Assembly (NCBI RefSeq): GCF_014764705.1
Contig: NZ_JACXXG010000006.1
Coordinates: 1 to 64,000, forward strand
Direction: 5' to 3'
DNA: 64,000 nucleotides
DNA from: Stutzerimonas kunmingensis
GTDB lineage: Bacteria; Pseudomonadota; Gammaproteobacteria; Pseudomonadales; Pseudomonadaceae
The notes under the pieces are model-generated. The model made no database searches, was not told the DNA's origin, and saw only the letters and a list, made by a program, of their open reading frames with translations. A program made the position numbers and the translations under genes. Below, one piece after another: positions 28,916 to 36,129 of this stretch; position 1 is the stretch's first letter; the number at the start of each line of letters is the position of its first letter.

Positions 28916-30523
28916 TTATTTCACCGAGATGTAGTCGTAGTTGACCGGCACGTGCACCGGGTCGACGTAGAGCGCGTCGTCGCCGGCCATGCGCGCCGAG
29001 CGCACGGTGAAGCGCTGCTCGTTGAAGATCGGTACCCAGGGCGCGTCGGCCATCGCCTCGAGGAACACCTCCTTCCACAGCGCGATGCGCTCGGCTTCCT
29101 GCGCCGGGTCGGCCATGGCATCAGCCTGCGCGGCCTTGGCATCGAGCGCCTTGTTGCAGTACAGCGCCCAGTTCCAGCCGCCATCGACCGCCCCGGCGCA
29201 ACCGAGAATCGGCCCATAGAAATTCGACGGATCCGGGAAGTCGGCGATCCACCCCATACCGCCGGACCAGACCATCGGCGCCTGGTTCGGCTCGCTGCCG
29301 GCGGCGATCACGTTGGCCTGCGCCAGCGACTTGATCTGCGCGCGGATGCCGACCTTGGCCAGGTCCTGCTGGATCGACTGGGCGATGCGCGGCTGCGGGT
29401 CGGTGTTCATTACGAACAGCTCGGTGTCGAAGCCGTCGGCGAAGCCGGCCTCGGCGAGCAGCTTCTTCGCGTCCTCGACATCGTAGGCGTAGCCCTGGTA
29501 GTCCTCGGCGTAGCCGGGCATGGCCGGCGGCAGCGGCTGGTTGGCCGGGGTGGCGCGGCCGTTGATGATGCGCACGATGCGGTCCTTACTGATGGCCATG
29601 TTCACCGCCTGGCGCACCTTGAGGTTGTCGAACGGCGGCAGCGTGGTCTTCAGCGTCAGGTAGCCGGTGTGCAGCTGGTCGCCGACCACCAGCAGGTCCT
29701 TGTACTTCGGGTCCTTGCGGAACTGCAGGAACTTGGCCGGCGGCACGCCGTCGCCGGCGATGTCGACCTCGCCCTTCTCCAGGCGCAGCAGGGCGACCAT
29801 GGGCTCCTGGCCGACCTCGAAGGTGATGCCGTCCAGACGCGGGATGCCGGCCTTGTAGTAGTCCGGATTCTTCTTGAACACCAGCTTCTGGCCCAGCTGC
29901 CAGTCGGCCAGGGTGAAGGCGCCGGTGCCGACCGGGTGCTTGCCGAAGTCGGCGCCCCATTTCTCGGCCTCTTCCCTGGGCACCACCGAGGCGAAGTTGA
30001 TCGCCATCACGTGTAGGAAGGTGGCGTTGGGCGCGCTCAGGGTGATCTTCACGGTGTAGTCGTCGAGCACCTCAATGCCGCTCAGGGTCTCGGCCTTGCC
30101 CTCGGCCATGGCGTCGAAGCCGGCGATGGAGTTGAAGAAGCCGGCGCCCGGGCTCTGGGTCTTCGGGTTGACGGTGCGCTCGAGCGAGTACTTGACGTCC
30201 GCGGCCTTCATCTCGCGGCCGTTGTGGAACTTTACGCCCTTCTTCAGGGTGAAGGTGTAGACGGTGCCGTCCTCGGAGATGTCGTAGTCCTCGGCGAGGT
30301 CCTTCTCCAGCTCGGTGGTGCCCGGCTTGTAGTCCATCAGGCCGTCGAACAGGCTCTTGATCATCGACCAGTTCTGCCAGTCGTAGCCGATCGCCGGGTC
30401 TAGCGTGGCCACGTCGTTCTGGTAGGTCACCACGATGTCGCCACCGGCCTTGGGCTCGGCGGCCAGCAGCGGGCCGGCGAACAGGGTGGCCGCGATGGCC
30501 AGGGAAATTGCCTTGCGCTTCAT
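28916..30523 (-). CDS. ABC transporter substrate-binding protein, peptide/nickel family (SBP_bac_5)
   Basis: 535 residues with a signal peptide (hydrophobic run ending LLAAEPKAGG), so periplasmic. Family motifs are seen: VTYQNDVATLDPAIGYDW near the N terminus, LAEDYDISEDGTVYTFTLKK, and ADVKYSLERTVNP. It captures the ligand for the DppBC-type permease. Ligand cannot be read; the linked amidase points to an amide or amide-containing peptide. Next upstream gene is the permease, 19 bp away. Confidence 0.92.
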   Translation of the reverse strand: MKRKAISLAIAATLFAGPLLAAEPKAGGDIVVTYQNDVATLDPAIGYDWQNWSMIKSLFDGLMDYKPGTTELEKDLAEDYDISEDGTVYTFTLKKGVKFHNGREMKAADVKYSLERTVNPKTQSPGAGFFNSIAGFDAMAEGKAETLSGIEVLDDYTVKITLSAPNATFLHVMAINFASVVPREEAEKWGADFGKHPVGTGAFTLADWQLGQKLVFKKNPDYYKAGIPRLDGITFEVGQEPMVALLRLEKGEVDIAGDGVPPAKFLQFRKDPKYKDLLVVGDQLHTGYLTLKTTLPPFDNLKVRQAVNMAISKDRIVRIINGRATPANQPLPPAMPGYAEDYQGYAYDVEDAKKLLAEAGFADGFDTELFVMNTDPQPRIAQSIQQDLAKVGIRAQIKSLAQANVIAAGSEPNQAPMVWSGGMGWIADFPDPSNFYGPILGCAGAVDGGWNWALYCNKALDAKAAQADAMADPAQEAERIALWKEVFLEAMADAPWVPIFNEQRFTVRSARMAGDDALYVDPVHVPVNYDYISVK

Positions 30524-30542
30524 GCTCCTTGCCTCTTTCTGG

Positions 30543-31469
30543 TTAGTGTTTCTTGACGTCGATGCGCGGATCGACCAGTGGAACGGTGAGGTCCGCGATC
30601 AGGTTGCCGAGGACGATGGCCAGTGCCGACACGGTGGTCACGCCGACGATCACCGGGATGTCCACCTGCTGGATGGCCTGCCAGGCGAGCTGGCCGATGC
30701 CCGGCCAGCCGAACACCGACTCGACCACCACCAGCCCGCCCATGAAAATGCCGATATCGATGCCGATCATCGGGATCACCGGGACGATGGCGTTGGGCAG
30801 CACGTGGCGGGCGATCACCCGCAGCCGGCTCAGGCCCTTGGCGCGGGCGGTGCGGATGAAGTCCTGGTGCAGCACCTCGATCATCGAGGAGCGGGTCATG
30901 CGCGCGTACCAGCCGCTGCCGAGCACGCCAAGGGTCAGCGCCGGCAGCAGCAGGTGCTCAACGCCGCCGTAGCCACCGAGCGGGAACCAGCCGAGCTTCA
31001 CCGCGAAGAAGTAGAGCGCGAGCATGGCGGCGATGAACTGCGGCGCCGACACGCCGACGAAGGAGAAGGCCATCAGCAGCTTGTCGGCGAAGCCGCCGCG
31101 GCGCAGCGCGGCGATCACCCCGAGGCCGATGCCGATCAGCAGCTCGAAGCCGATGCCGGCGGCCATCAGCTGCAGCGAAGGCTTCAGCCGTGCGCCGATC
31201 AGCTCGGCCACCTCGCTGCGCTGGATGTACGAGCGGCCCAGGTCGCCCTGTACCAGGCCGGCCAGGTAGCGCCCGTACTGCACGTAGAACGGCTGGTCGA
31301 GCCCGAGCTGGGCGCGGATGCTGGCCACCACCTCAGGGGTCGCGCTGCGCCCGGCGATTTGCCGCGCCGGGTCGGCCGGCAGCATGAACAGCAGCAGGTA
31401 GGTGATCAGGGTGACGCCGAGCAGGATCAGCAGCGAGTAGCCGAGGCGGCGCAGGATGAAAGGAGCCAT
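30543..31469 (-). CDS. ABC permease, DppB type
   Basis: 308 residues with six predicted membrane helices and the DppB N terminus (ILRRLGYSLLILLGVTLITY). The inner-membrane EAA-type loop reads RTARAKGLSRLRVIARHVLPN. Its ATG shares one base with the stop of the dppC-type gene (TGATG), so coupling is expected. Gene order here is C before B, opposite to the common BCDF order. Confidence 0.93.
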   Translation of the reverse strand: MAPFILRRLGYSLLILLGVTLITYLLLFMLPADPARQIAGRSATPEVVASIRAQLGLDQPFYVQYGRYLAGLVQGDLGRSYIQRSEVAELIGARLKPSLQLMAAGIGFELLIGIGLGVIAALRRGGFADKLLMAFSFVGVSAPQFIAAMLALYFFAVKLGWFPLGGYGGVEHLLLPALTLGVLGSGWYARMTRSSMIEVLHQDFIRTARAKGLSRLRVIARHVLPNAIVPVIPMIGIDIGIFMGGLVVVESVFGWPGIGQLAWQAIQQVDIPVIVGVTTVSALAIVLGNLIADLTVPLVDPRIDVKKH

Positions 31470-32317
31470 CAGCGTCTCCCCGACAGGGTCGGGTCGAGCT
31501 CGTCGCGCAATGCGTCGCCCACCAGGTTGAAGGCCAGCGACAGCAGCACGATGGCCGCCCCGGGAAAGAACACCAGCCAGGGCGCCTCGGTGAAGTAGGT
31601 CTGGCTCTCGAAGATGATGTTGCCCCAGCTCGGCGTCGGCGGCTGTACGCCCACGCCGAGGAACGACAGGGTCGCCTCCAGCAGCACGGTTGTGGAGATG
31701 CCCAGCGTGGCCCAGACCAGAATGGTAGGCAGCAGGTGCGGCAGCAGGTGGCTGAACAGGATGCGCCGGGCGCTGGCGCCGAGGGTGCGCTCCACCGCGA
31801 CGAAGTCGCGCGCGGCCAGGGCCACCGTCTCCGAGTAGATCACCCGGGCGATCTGCACCCAGTTCACCATGGCGATCACCAGCGCGACGATCCACACGCT
31901 CGGCTGGAAGATCGCCGCCAGCGCGATCGCCAGCAGCAGCGCCGGGAAGGCCATCATCAGGTCGGTAAAGCGCATCAGCACGCTGCCCAGCCAGCCGCGC
32001 ACGAAGCCGGCGGTGAGCCCGACCAGGGTGCCGATCAGCACCGCCAGGCCGTTGGCAACCAGGCCGATGAAGAGCGAGGTGCGCGCGCCGTAGACCAGCC
32101 GCGAGAACAGGTCGCGGCCGAGCAGGTCGGTGCCCAGCCAGTAGGTCGAATCCGGCGGCAGCGGCGCGCCTTCCAGCGACAGGCCCTCGATGTACTGCTC
32201 GGAGGGGTCGTAGGGGCTGAGCCAGGGAGCCAGCACGGCGAAGGTCACCACGGTCAGCACGAACAGCAGCGACAGCGCCACCGAGGGGCGCCGCAGCAGC
32301 GCCAGCAGGATGTTCAT
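31469..32317 (-). CDS. ABC permease, DppC type
   Basis: 282 residues with the DppC hallmark WLGTDLLGRDLFSRLVYGART and the cytoplasmic coupling loop VERTLGASARRILFSHLLPH. It pairs with the DppB-like protein to form the channel. The start overlaps the stop of the amiR-like gene in an ATGA junction, tying transporter and regulator synthesis together. Confidence 0.93.
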   Translation of the reverse strand: MNILLALLRRPSVALSLLFVLTVVTFAVLAPWLSPYDPSEQYIEGLSLEGAPLPPDSTYWLGTDLLGRDLFSRLVYGARTSLFIGLVANGLAVLIGTLVGLTAGFVRGWLGSVLMRFTDLMMAFPALLLAIALAAIFQPSVWIVALVIAMVNWVQIARVIYSETVALAARDFVAVERTLGASARRILFSHLLPHLLPTILVWATLGISTTVLLEATLSFLGVGVQPPTPSWGNIIFESQTYFTEAPWLVFFPGAAIVLLSLAFNLVGDALRDELDPTLSGRR

Positions 32318-32916
32318 CGCTGCCGCTCCTGCCGCGGATCGGCGCCCAGGCGGTCGACCTCGAATTCGGCACAGAGCGCCTCGACGCTGCGGTTGAGGCG
32401 CATCGACAGCTCGCGCAGTTGCTCGTAGGCCTGCTGCTCGGTCAGCGTCCGCTCCACCATCAGCCGCGCCAGGGTGCGCGCCAGCAAGGGCCCGGCCTCG
32501 ACCCGCCGGGCCAGCGCCGCCTGCTGCCGGTTCGCCTCGGCCAGCCGCGCGCGCAGCCCGATGGCCATCATCAGCGTGGTGTACACCGAGCCCTGGGTGA
32601 TCGGCTTGTTCAGTAGTGCGGTGACGCCGAGCTCGATGGCGCGCTGGATCTGCGACAGCGTCTCGTGGGCGGTGAGCGCGATCAGCGGCACGCCGGCGGC
32701 CTCGAGTCGGGCCAGGGTCGCCGGGCTGGCGAAATGCTCCAGTTCGACGATGGCGGCGAAGCAGCCATCGAGCGCCGGCAACGTGTCGGCGGCCACCGCC
32801 TCGGCGGTGATGCCCAGGCGCCGCAGGCTCTTATGCAGGCTGGCCAGGGTGCGCTCGTCGCAGTCGACCAGCAGCAGCCGGCCGTTCTCGAAATCGGGAC
32901 GCGACAGGGACTTCAT
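32314..32916 (-). CDS. AmiR-like antitermination regulator with ANTAR domain
   Basis: 200 residues. A pseudo-receiver domain comes first (LLLVDCDERTLASLHKSLRR ... LIALTAHETLSQIQRAIELG), then a coiled-coil (RLAEANRQQAALARRVE) and a C-terminal three-helix ANTAR RNA-binding domain (LARTLARLMVERTLTEQQAYEQLRELSMRLN). In P. aeruginosa AmiR binds leader RNA to prevent termination and is held inactive by AmiC until an amide binds; the domain order here is the same. The acceptor aspartate position reads VELEH, so it is not expected to be phosphorylated. It overlaps the amiC-like gene by four bases. Confidence 0.9.
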   Translation of the reverse strand: MKSLSRPDFENGRLLLVDCDERTLASLHKSLRRLGITAEAVAADTLPALDGCFAAIVELEHFASPATLARLEAAGVPLIALTAHETLSQIQRAIELGVTALLNKPITQGSVYTTLMMAIGLRARLAEANRQQAALARRVEAGPLLARTLARLMVERTLTEQQAYEQLRELSMRLNRSVEALCAEFEVDRLGADPRQERQR

Positions 32917-34052
32917 TTGACGATCCTCAGGTGCTGCCGGGGGACCTCGTGACGCAGCGCCTGGAAGGCGCCGAGGTCGGTGGCGGTGAGGTAGGGGTCG
33001 GCGGGCAGCGCTGCGGCCTCGCTGTGCAGCAGCTCGAAGCGGCCGGCGCGCAGCTCGGCGATGTGGCAGGGCAGGCTCGAATGGTTGTTGCGCGACGACA
33101 CCCGCAGCTCGCCGAGCACGCCGGGCAGCGGATGCCGGTAGAGGTAGTCGCAGATCACCTCGGGCGCGTCGCTGCCGGTGTGCTGCAGGGCCTCGGCGAA
33201 GGCGTGCACCGCCACGTAGGCGCCGGTGTAGTAGTGCGAGCAGCGGTCGAGCCCGTGCACCAGTTGCTGGCACCGGCTGAATTCGGCATGCACGCTCTCG
33301 AAGAACGGACCGCAGGACAGCAGGCGCAGGTTCGGCCGCTCGCCGACCTCGCCCAGCTCCGCCTCGGTGAGGTTGCAGCTGAGCACCGGCAGGCGGATGC
33401 CGGCCTGCGCGCAGGCGGCGTCCAGCTCGCGCAGGAAGGCGTAGGAGGACTCGCCCACCAGGTTGTTCAGCACGAACGAGGGCGCCTGGCCCATGAGCGT
33501 GGGAATCGCCTCGGCGAAGCCGGTGCCGCCCAGGTGCACGTACTTCTCGCCGAGCACCCGGCCGCCGGCCAGCTCCAGCACCTCGCGGGCGATCCGGTTG
33601 CTCTCCCAGCCCCACACGTAGTTCGAGCCGATCAGGTAGCCGCGCGCGCCGAAGGTGGCCAGCGCGTAGCGCAGCAGCGGCACCAGCGTCTGGTTCGGGC
33701 AGGCGCCGAGGTAGAGCACGCTCTCGCTGCTCTCGAAGCCCTCGTAGGGGCAGCCATACCAGAGCAGCCCGCCCTGCTGTTCCAGGTCGGGAATGATTTC
33801 CTTGCGGCTGGCCGAGGTGATGGTGCCGAACAGGTGCCGCACGCCCTGCTGCATCAGCGCGGCGGTTGCCTCGCCGTAGCGGCTCAGCTCGCCACGCGGG
33901 TTGCAGTGGGTGGCGGCCAGCTGGAAGTCCAGCTGCGGGTCGGCATTGATCTCGGCCAAGGCATCGCGGGCGCCAGCCAACGCATGGCGGGCCATCCGGC
34001 GGTAGGTGCCGTCGGTGGAGAGCAGCAGGCCGATGGGCAGTGTTCGACGCAT
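32913..34052 (-). CDS. AmiC-like amide-sensing periplasmic-binding-fold protein
   Basis: 379 residues without a signal peptide, so cytoplasmic, like AmiC. It follows the family along its length: PIGLLLSTDGTYRRMARHAL, GTITSASRKEIIPDLEQQGG, CPYEGFESSESVLYLGACPN, and SRNNHSSLPCHIAELRAG. AmiC binds short amides between two lobes and releases AmiR. First gene of the operon; its ATG lies only 22 bp behind the leader terminator, with a weak ACGGAA ribosome site. Confidence 0.9.
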   Translation of the reverse strand: MRRTLPIGLLLSTDGTYRRMARHALAGARDALAEINADPQLDFQLAATHCNPRGELSRYGEATAALMQQGVRHLFGTITSASRKEIIPDLEQQGGLLWYGCPYEGFESSESVLYLGACPNQTLVPLLRYALATFGARGYLIGSNYVWGWESNRIAREVLELAGGRVLGEKYVHLGGTGFAEAIPTLMGQAPSFVLNNLVGESSYAFLRELDAACAQAGIRLPVLSCNLTEAELGEVGERPNLRLLSCGPFFESVHAEFSRCQQLVHGLDRCSHYYTGAYVAVHAFAEALQHTGSDAPEVICDYLYRHPLPGVLGELRVSSRNNHSSLPCHIAELRAGRFELLHSEAAALPADPYLTATDLGAFQALRHEVPRQHLRIVK

Positions 34053-34073
34053 TTTTCCGTGTTCCCAGAAACG

Positions 34074-34113
34074 AAAAAAGCCCGATCGACCAGCAGGCTG
34101 GTGGATCGGGCTT
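34074..34113 (-). terminator. Leader terminator immediately before the amiC-like gene
   Basis: On the minus strand AAGCCCGATC (34113-34104) pairs with GATCGGGCTT (34087-34078) around an inner ACCAG/CTGGT stem, followed by six T. It is oriented into the operon and only 22 bp from its first start codon, so any upstream transcript must pass it. This is the expected place for an AmiR-controlled antitermination site. Confidence 0.85.
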
Positions 34114-34136
34114 CATTACCCGGCGCCCGGGGGCGC
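34107..34136 (-). promoter_or_regulatory. Candidate ANTAR RNA target: two adjacent hairpins, second overlapping the terminator
   Basis: On the transcript CGGGU-AAUGAA-GCCCG (34122-34107) forms a five-pair stem with a hexaloop having A at position 1 and G at position 4, the signature of ANTAR-bound loops. Its 3' arm GCCCG is also the 5' arm of the terminator, so the two folds exclude each other. Directly upstream GCGC-CCCCGG-GCGC (34136-34123) could be the partner hairpin, but its loop lacks A1 and G4. The match is therefore one strong and one weak half. Confidence 0.55.
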
Positions 34137-34149
34137 GAATGGTCACAAG

Positions 34150-34191
34150 GCTTACGAGGCAGAGCCCGGCTTGCAGTGGATGCGCTTGCCC
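34150..34191 (-). other. Possible 13-codon leader reading frame
   Basis: ATGGGCAAGCGC... encodes MGKRIHCKPGSAS and stops 37 bp before the terminator stem. It has no convincing Shine-Dalgarno and is listed only because it lies in the leader of an attenuated operon. Confidence 0.2.
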
Positions 34192-34524
34192 ATGAAAAAA
34201 GGATGCCAGATCGCCAACAACGGCCCTGGGCAGGCGGTGGGGCGACGCCCAGCCGCCCAGCCCGCACCACAACAGGTCGCACAATCGCTGTCACGCGCCA
34301 GCCTGGTGCGAAATGCATGCAGCCGCTCAAGCCTCGCCGGGCCCGCAGGGTGCGCCGTGCGCACCGCGTATCCATCAGCGCATCACGAAACGCCACTTCT
34401 CGCTGTCGAGCGACGACGAATGCCGTGAGGCGATCCTCGCAAGCGTTGCGTTGTTCGCATCGCAGTGCCGTGCAGCCCGCAGAAACTGCAATCTTCCAGG
34501 GCACCGACGCAGGGCAATCGCTTG
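34192..34524. other. Leader/upstream region of the amide operon, no gene seen
   Basis: The promoter of the operon should lie here or in the IS fragments behind it, but no clear sigma-70 or sigma-54 element was recognised. Part of it may belong to the ISAs1 remnant (GCAATCTTCCAGGGC near 34489-34503 may be close to the IS end). Confidence 0.35.
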
Positions 34525-34840
34525 AAGGCTGGCCAAGCCCGAGAAGTGCAGCGCGATAGGTATCGGAGGTGGATGCAACCAGGCGGCGGGTCTTGATACC
34601 TCCCTTCTTGCCAGTGGGGTCGAGCCGAAACAGGTTGAGGACGAGCTGTTTGAGCACGGCCAGGTTGTGTGCGGCGTATTGTGTCCTGGCACGCATCTGG
34701 CCATCGGCGAAGGCGACATCCATGCACCAGTGCAGTTGGTTCTCGACGCTCCAGTGCGCACGTATGGCTTGGGCCAGGCGTTGGGCATCGGCAGGCAACT
34801 GCTGATATAGCAACGATATTCTGTTGTCTGCCGTCCCTTG
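34525..34840 (-). mobile_element. ISAs1-family transposase fragment (C-terminal part)
   Basis: The minus strand encodes RAHWSVENQLHWCMDVAFAD, then AAHNLAVLKQLVLNLFR and GGIKTRRLVASTSDTYRAAL, the C-terminal signature of ISAs1 DDE transposases (family form HWGIENSLHWVLDVAF). The N-terminal two thirds are missing; sequence identity stops where the IS605 relic starts at about 34849. It is a dead remnant and the likely source of the broken surroundings of the amide operon promoter. Confidence 0.8.
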
Positions 34841-34848
34841 ACCCGGTG

Positions 34849-35262
34849 CGCGGCAAGCCTCGGCCTTCAGGCCGGGGAAGGATAGCGCGGGCCGCGAGGC
34901 GGCCCTATGATGTTCTGTATATCCGAACAGTGCGTGGAACGGCGGTTGGCTGATTGCCGTGCCGCCACAGACACGAGCCGCACCTGCCCGTTGCGACCAT
35001 GTGTCGGCGGACAACCGGCAGATGCAAGCGCAATTCCGCTGCGTCGAGTGCGGCTTCGAGGAAAACGCCGATGTGGTCGGCGCGATCAATGTGTTAAGGG
35101 CGGGACACGCCCGGTTCGCCCGTGAAGTGAGTGGTGCGGTAAGGCCGCCAGCAGCAGGAACCCACCGAGGTGAGTCAGCCCTCACGGGCTGAACACGGTA
35201 GGAATCCCCTTCCTTTCCGCCCCGGGCGGTGAGCGTCAGCGAGAGGGAGGGGAGGATATCAA
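34849..35262. mobile_element. Decayed IS200/IS605 element (second copy, internally deleted)
   Basis: The left end TGCGCGGCAAGCCTCGGCCTTC...GGGGAAGGATAGCGC matches the left end at 201-244 of the complete element. The right end has CCCCTTCC (35206-35213) and GGGAGGGG (35245-35252), then AGGATATCAAG, matching 1751-1781. Between them tnpA and most of tnpB are gone. The two elements are of one family but different lineages, because their TnpB tails differ. Confidence 0.8.
34953..35192 (+). pseudogene. TnpB C-terminal remnant with frameshift
   Basis: Reading TSRTCP in one frame and CDHVSADNRQ, FRCVECGFEENADVVGAINV in another reconstructs a TnpB zinc finger (CPxC ... CVEC) and RuvC III region. The frame changes near 34995. 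What remains is the last quarter of the protein, without RuvC I and II, so it cannot cut DNA. The 3' region could still supply a guide RNA scaffold. Confidence 0.8.
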
Positions 35263-36083
35263 GCTTTTCGTGCTGCTCTGGGGCAGTGCGGCCATCTTCA
35301 CCCGCTGGGGACTCGACCACGGCACTCCGTTCGCGCTGCTGGTCGTGCGCTTTTCTCTGGCCCTCGCTGCGGTTCTGCTGATTGGCTTGTGCCGCAGGCG
35401 CTGGCGGCCCGCGCCAGGTACTGCCTGGCAGACGGCGGCCACCGGGCTGCTGATGATCGGCTGTTATTCGATCTGCTATTTCCAGGCCATGGCCCATAGC
35501 GTTACGCCGGGGGTAATGGCGACGCTGCTCGGCGTCCAGCCGATCCTGACCCTGCTGCTACTGGAACGGCGCTTCTTGCCGCTGCGCCTGCTCGGGCTGC
35601 TGGTGGCGCTGGCCGGGCTGGCCGCGGTGGTGTTCCAGAGCCTGGTGCTGGCGCGCTTCTCGCTCGCCGGGATGCTGTTCGCCCTCGCTGCGCTGCTGTG
35701 CATGACCTTGGGTGCGATCCTGCAACAGCGTATCCGCCAGAGTCCGGTGGAAGTGCTGCCGGCGCAGTACGGGGTAAGCCTGCTGCTGTGTCTGGTGTTC
35801 GTGCCGTTCCAGCCGTTGCGCTTCGAGGCCGTTGTCGGCTTCGTCGCCGGTGCTCTGGCTGGGGCTGGTGATTTCGGTGGCGGCGCAGCTGCTGCTGTAC
35901 CGCATGATCCAGACCGGCAATCTGGTCAACGTCACCAGCCTGTTCTATCTGGTGCCGGTGGTCACCGTGGGGATGGATTACCTGTTGCTCGGCAACCGGC
36001 TGTCGCATCTCGGCCTGCTGGGCATGGGCGCGATCCTGCTGGGCCTGGCGCTGGTCTTCAAGGCGGCCCCGGCGCAGCGTTGA
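35263..36083 (+). pseudogene. DMT-family (EamA) transporter, N-terminally truncated and frameshifted
   Basis: From the IS605 end the frame reads LFVLLWGSAAIFTRWGLDHG, normally residues about 8-27 of an EamA/DMT exporter, so only the start codon and a few residues were lost. Eight or nine helices follow in this frame to PLRFEAVVGFV; then the sequence continues as PVLWLGLVISVAAQLLLYRM in the next frame, indicating one extra base near 35844-35846. Both lesions mean no normal protein is made. Confidence 0.85.
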
Positions 36084-36129
36084 ACGGCAGGGCCGGACGG
36101 CGCATGCGCCGTCGCGGCCCTGCACGATT

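Noticed and set aside
30543-32372. Single 609-codon protein joining both permeases
   Set aside because: The first part is an out-of-frame reading of the DppC-type gene; each permease has its own start with a TGATG overlap, so there is no fusion.
32314-34284. Single 656-codon reading across amiR and beyond
   Set aside because: Only its last 200 codons (AmiR-like) have family sequence; the rest is an out-of-frame reading of the amiC-like gene, which has its own full-length frame.
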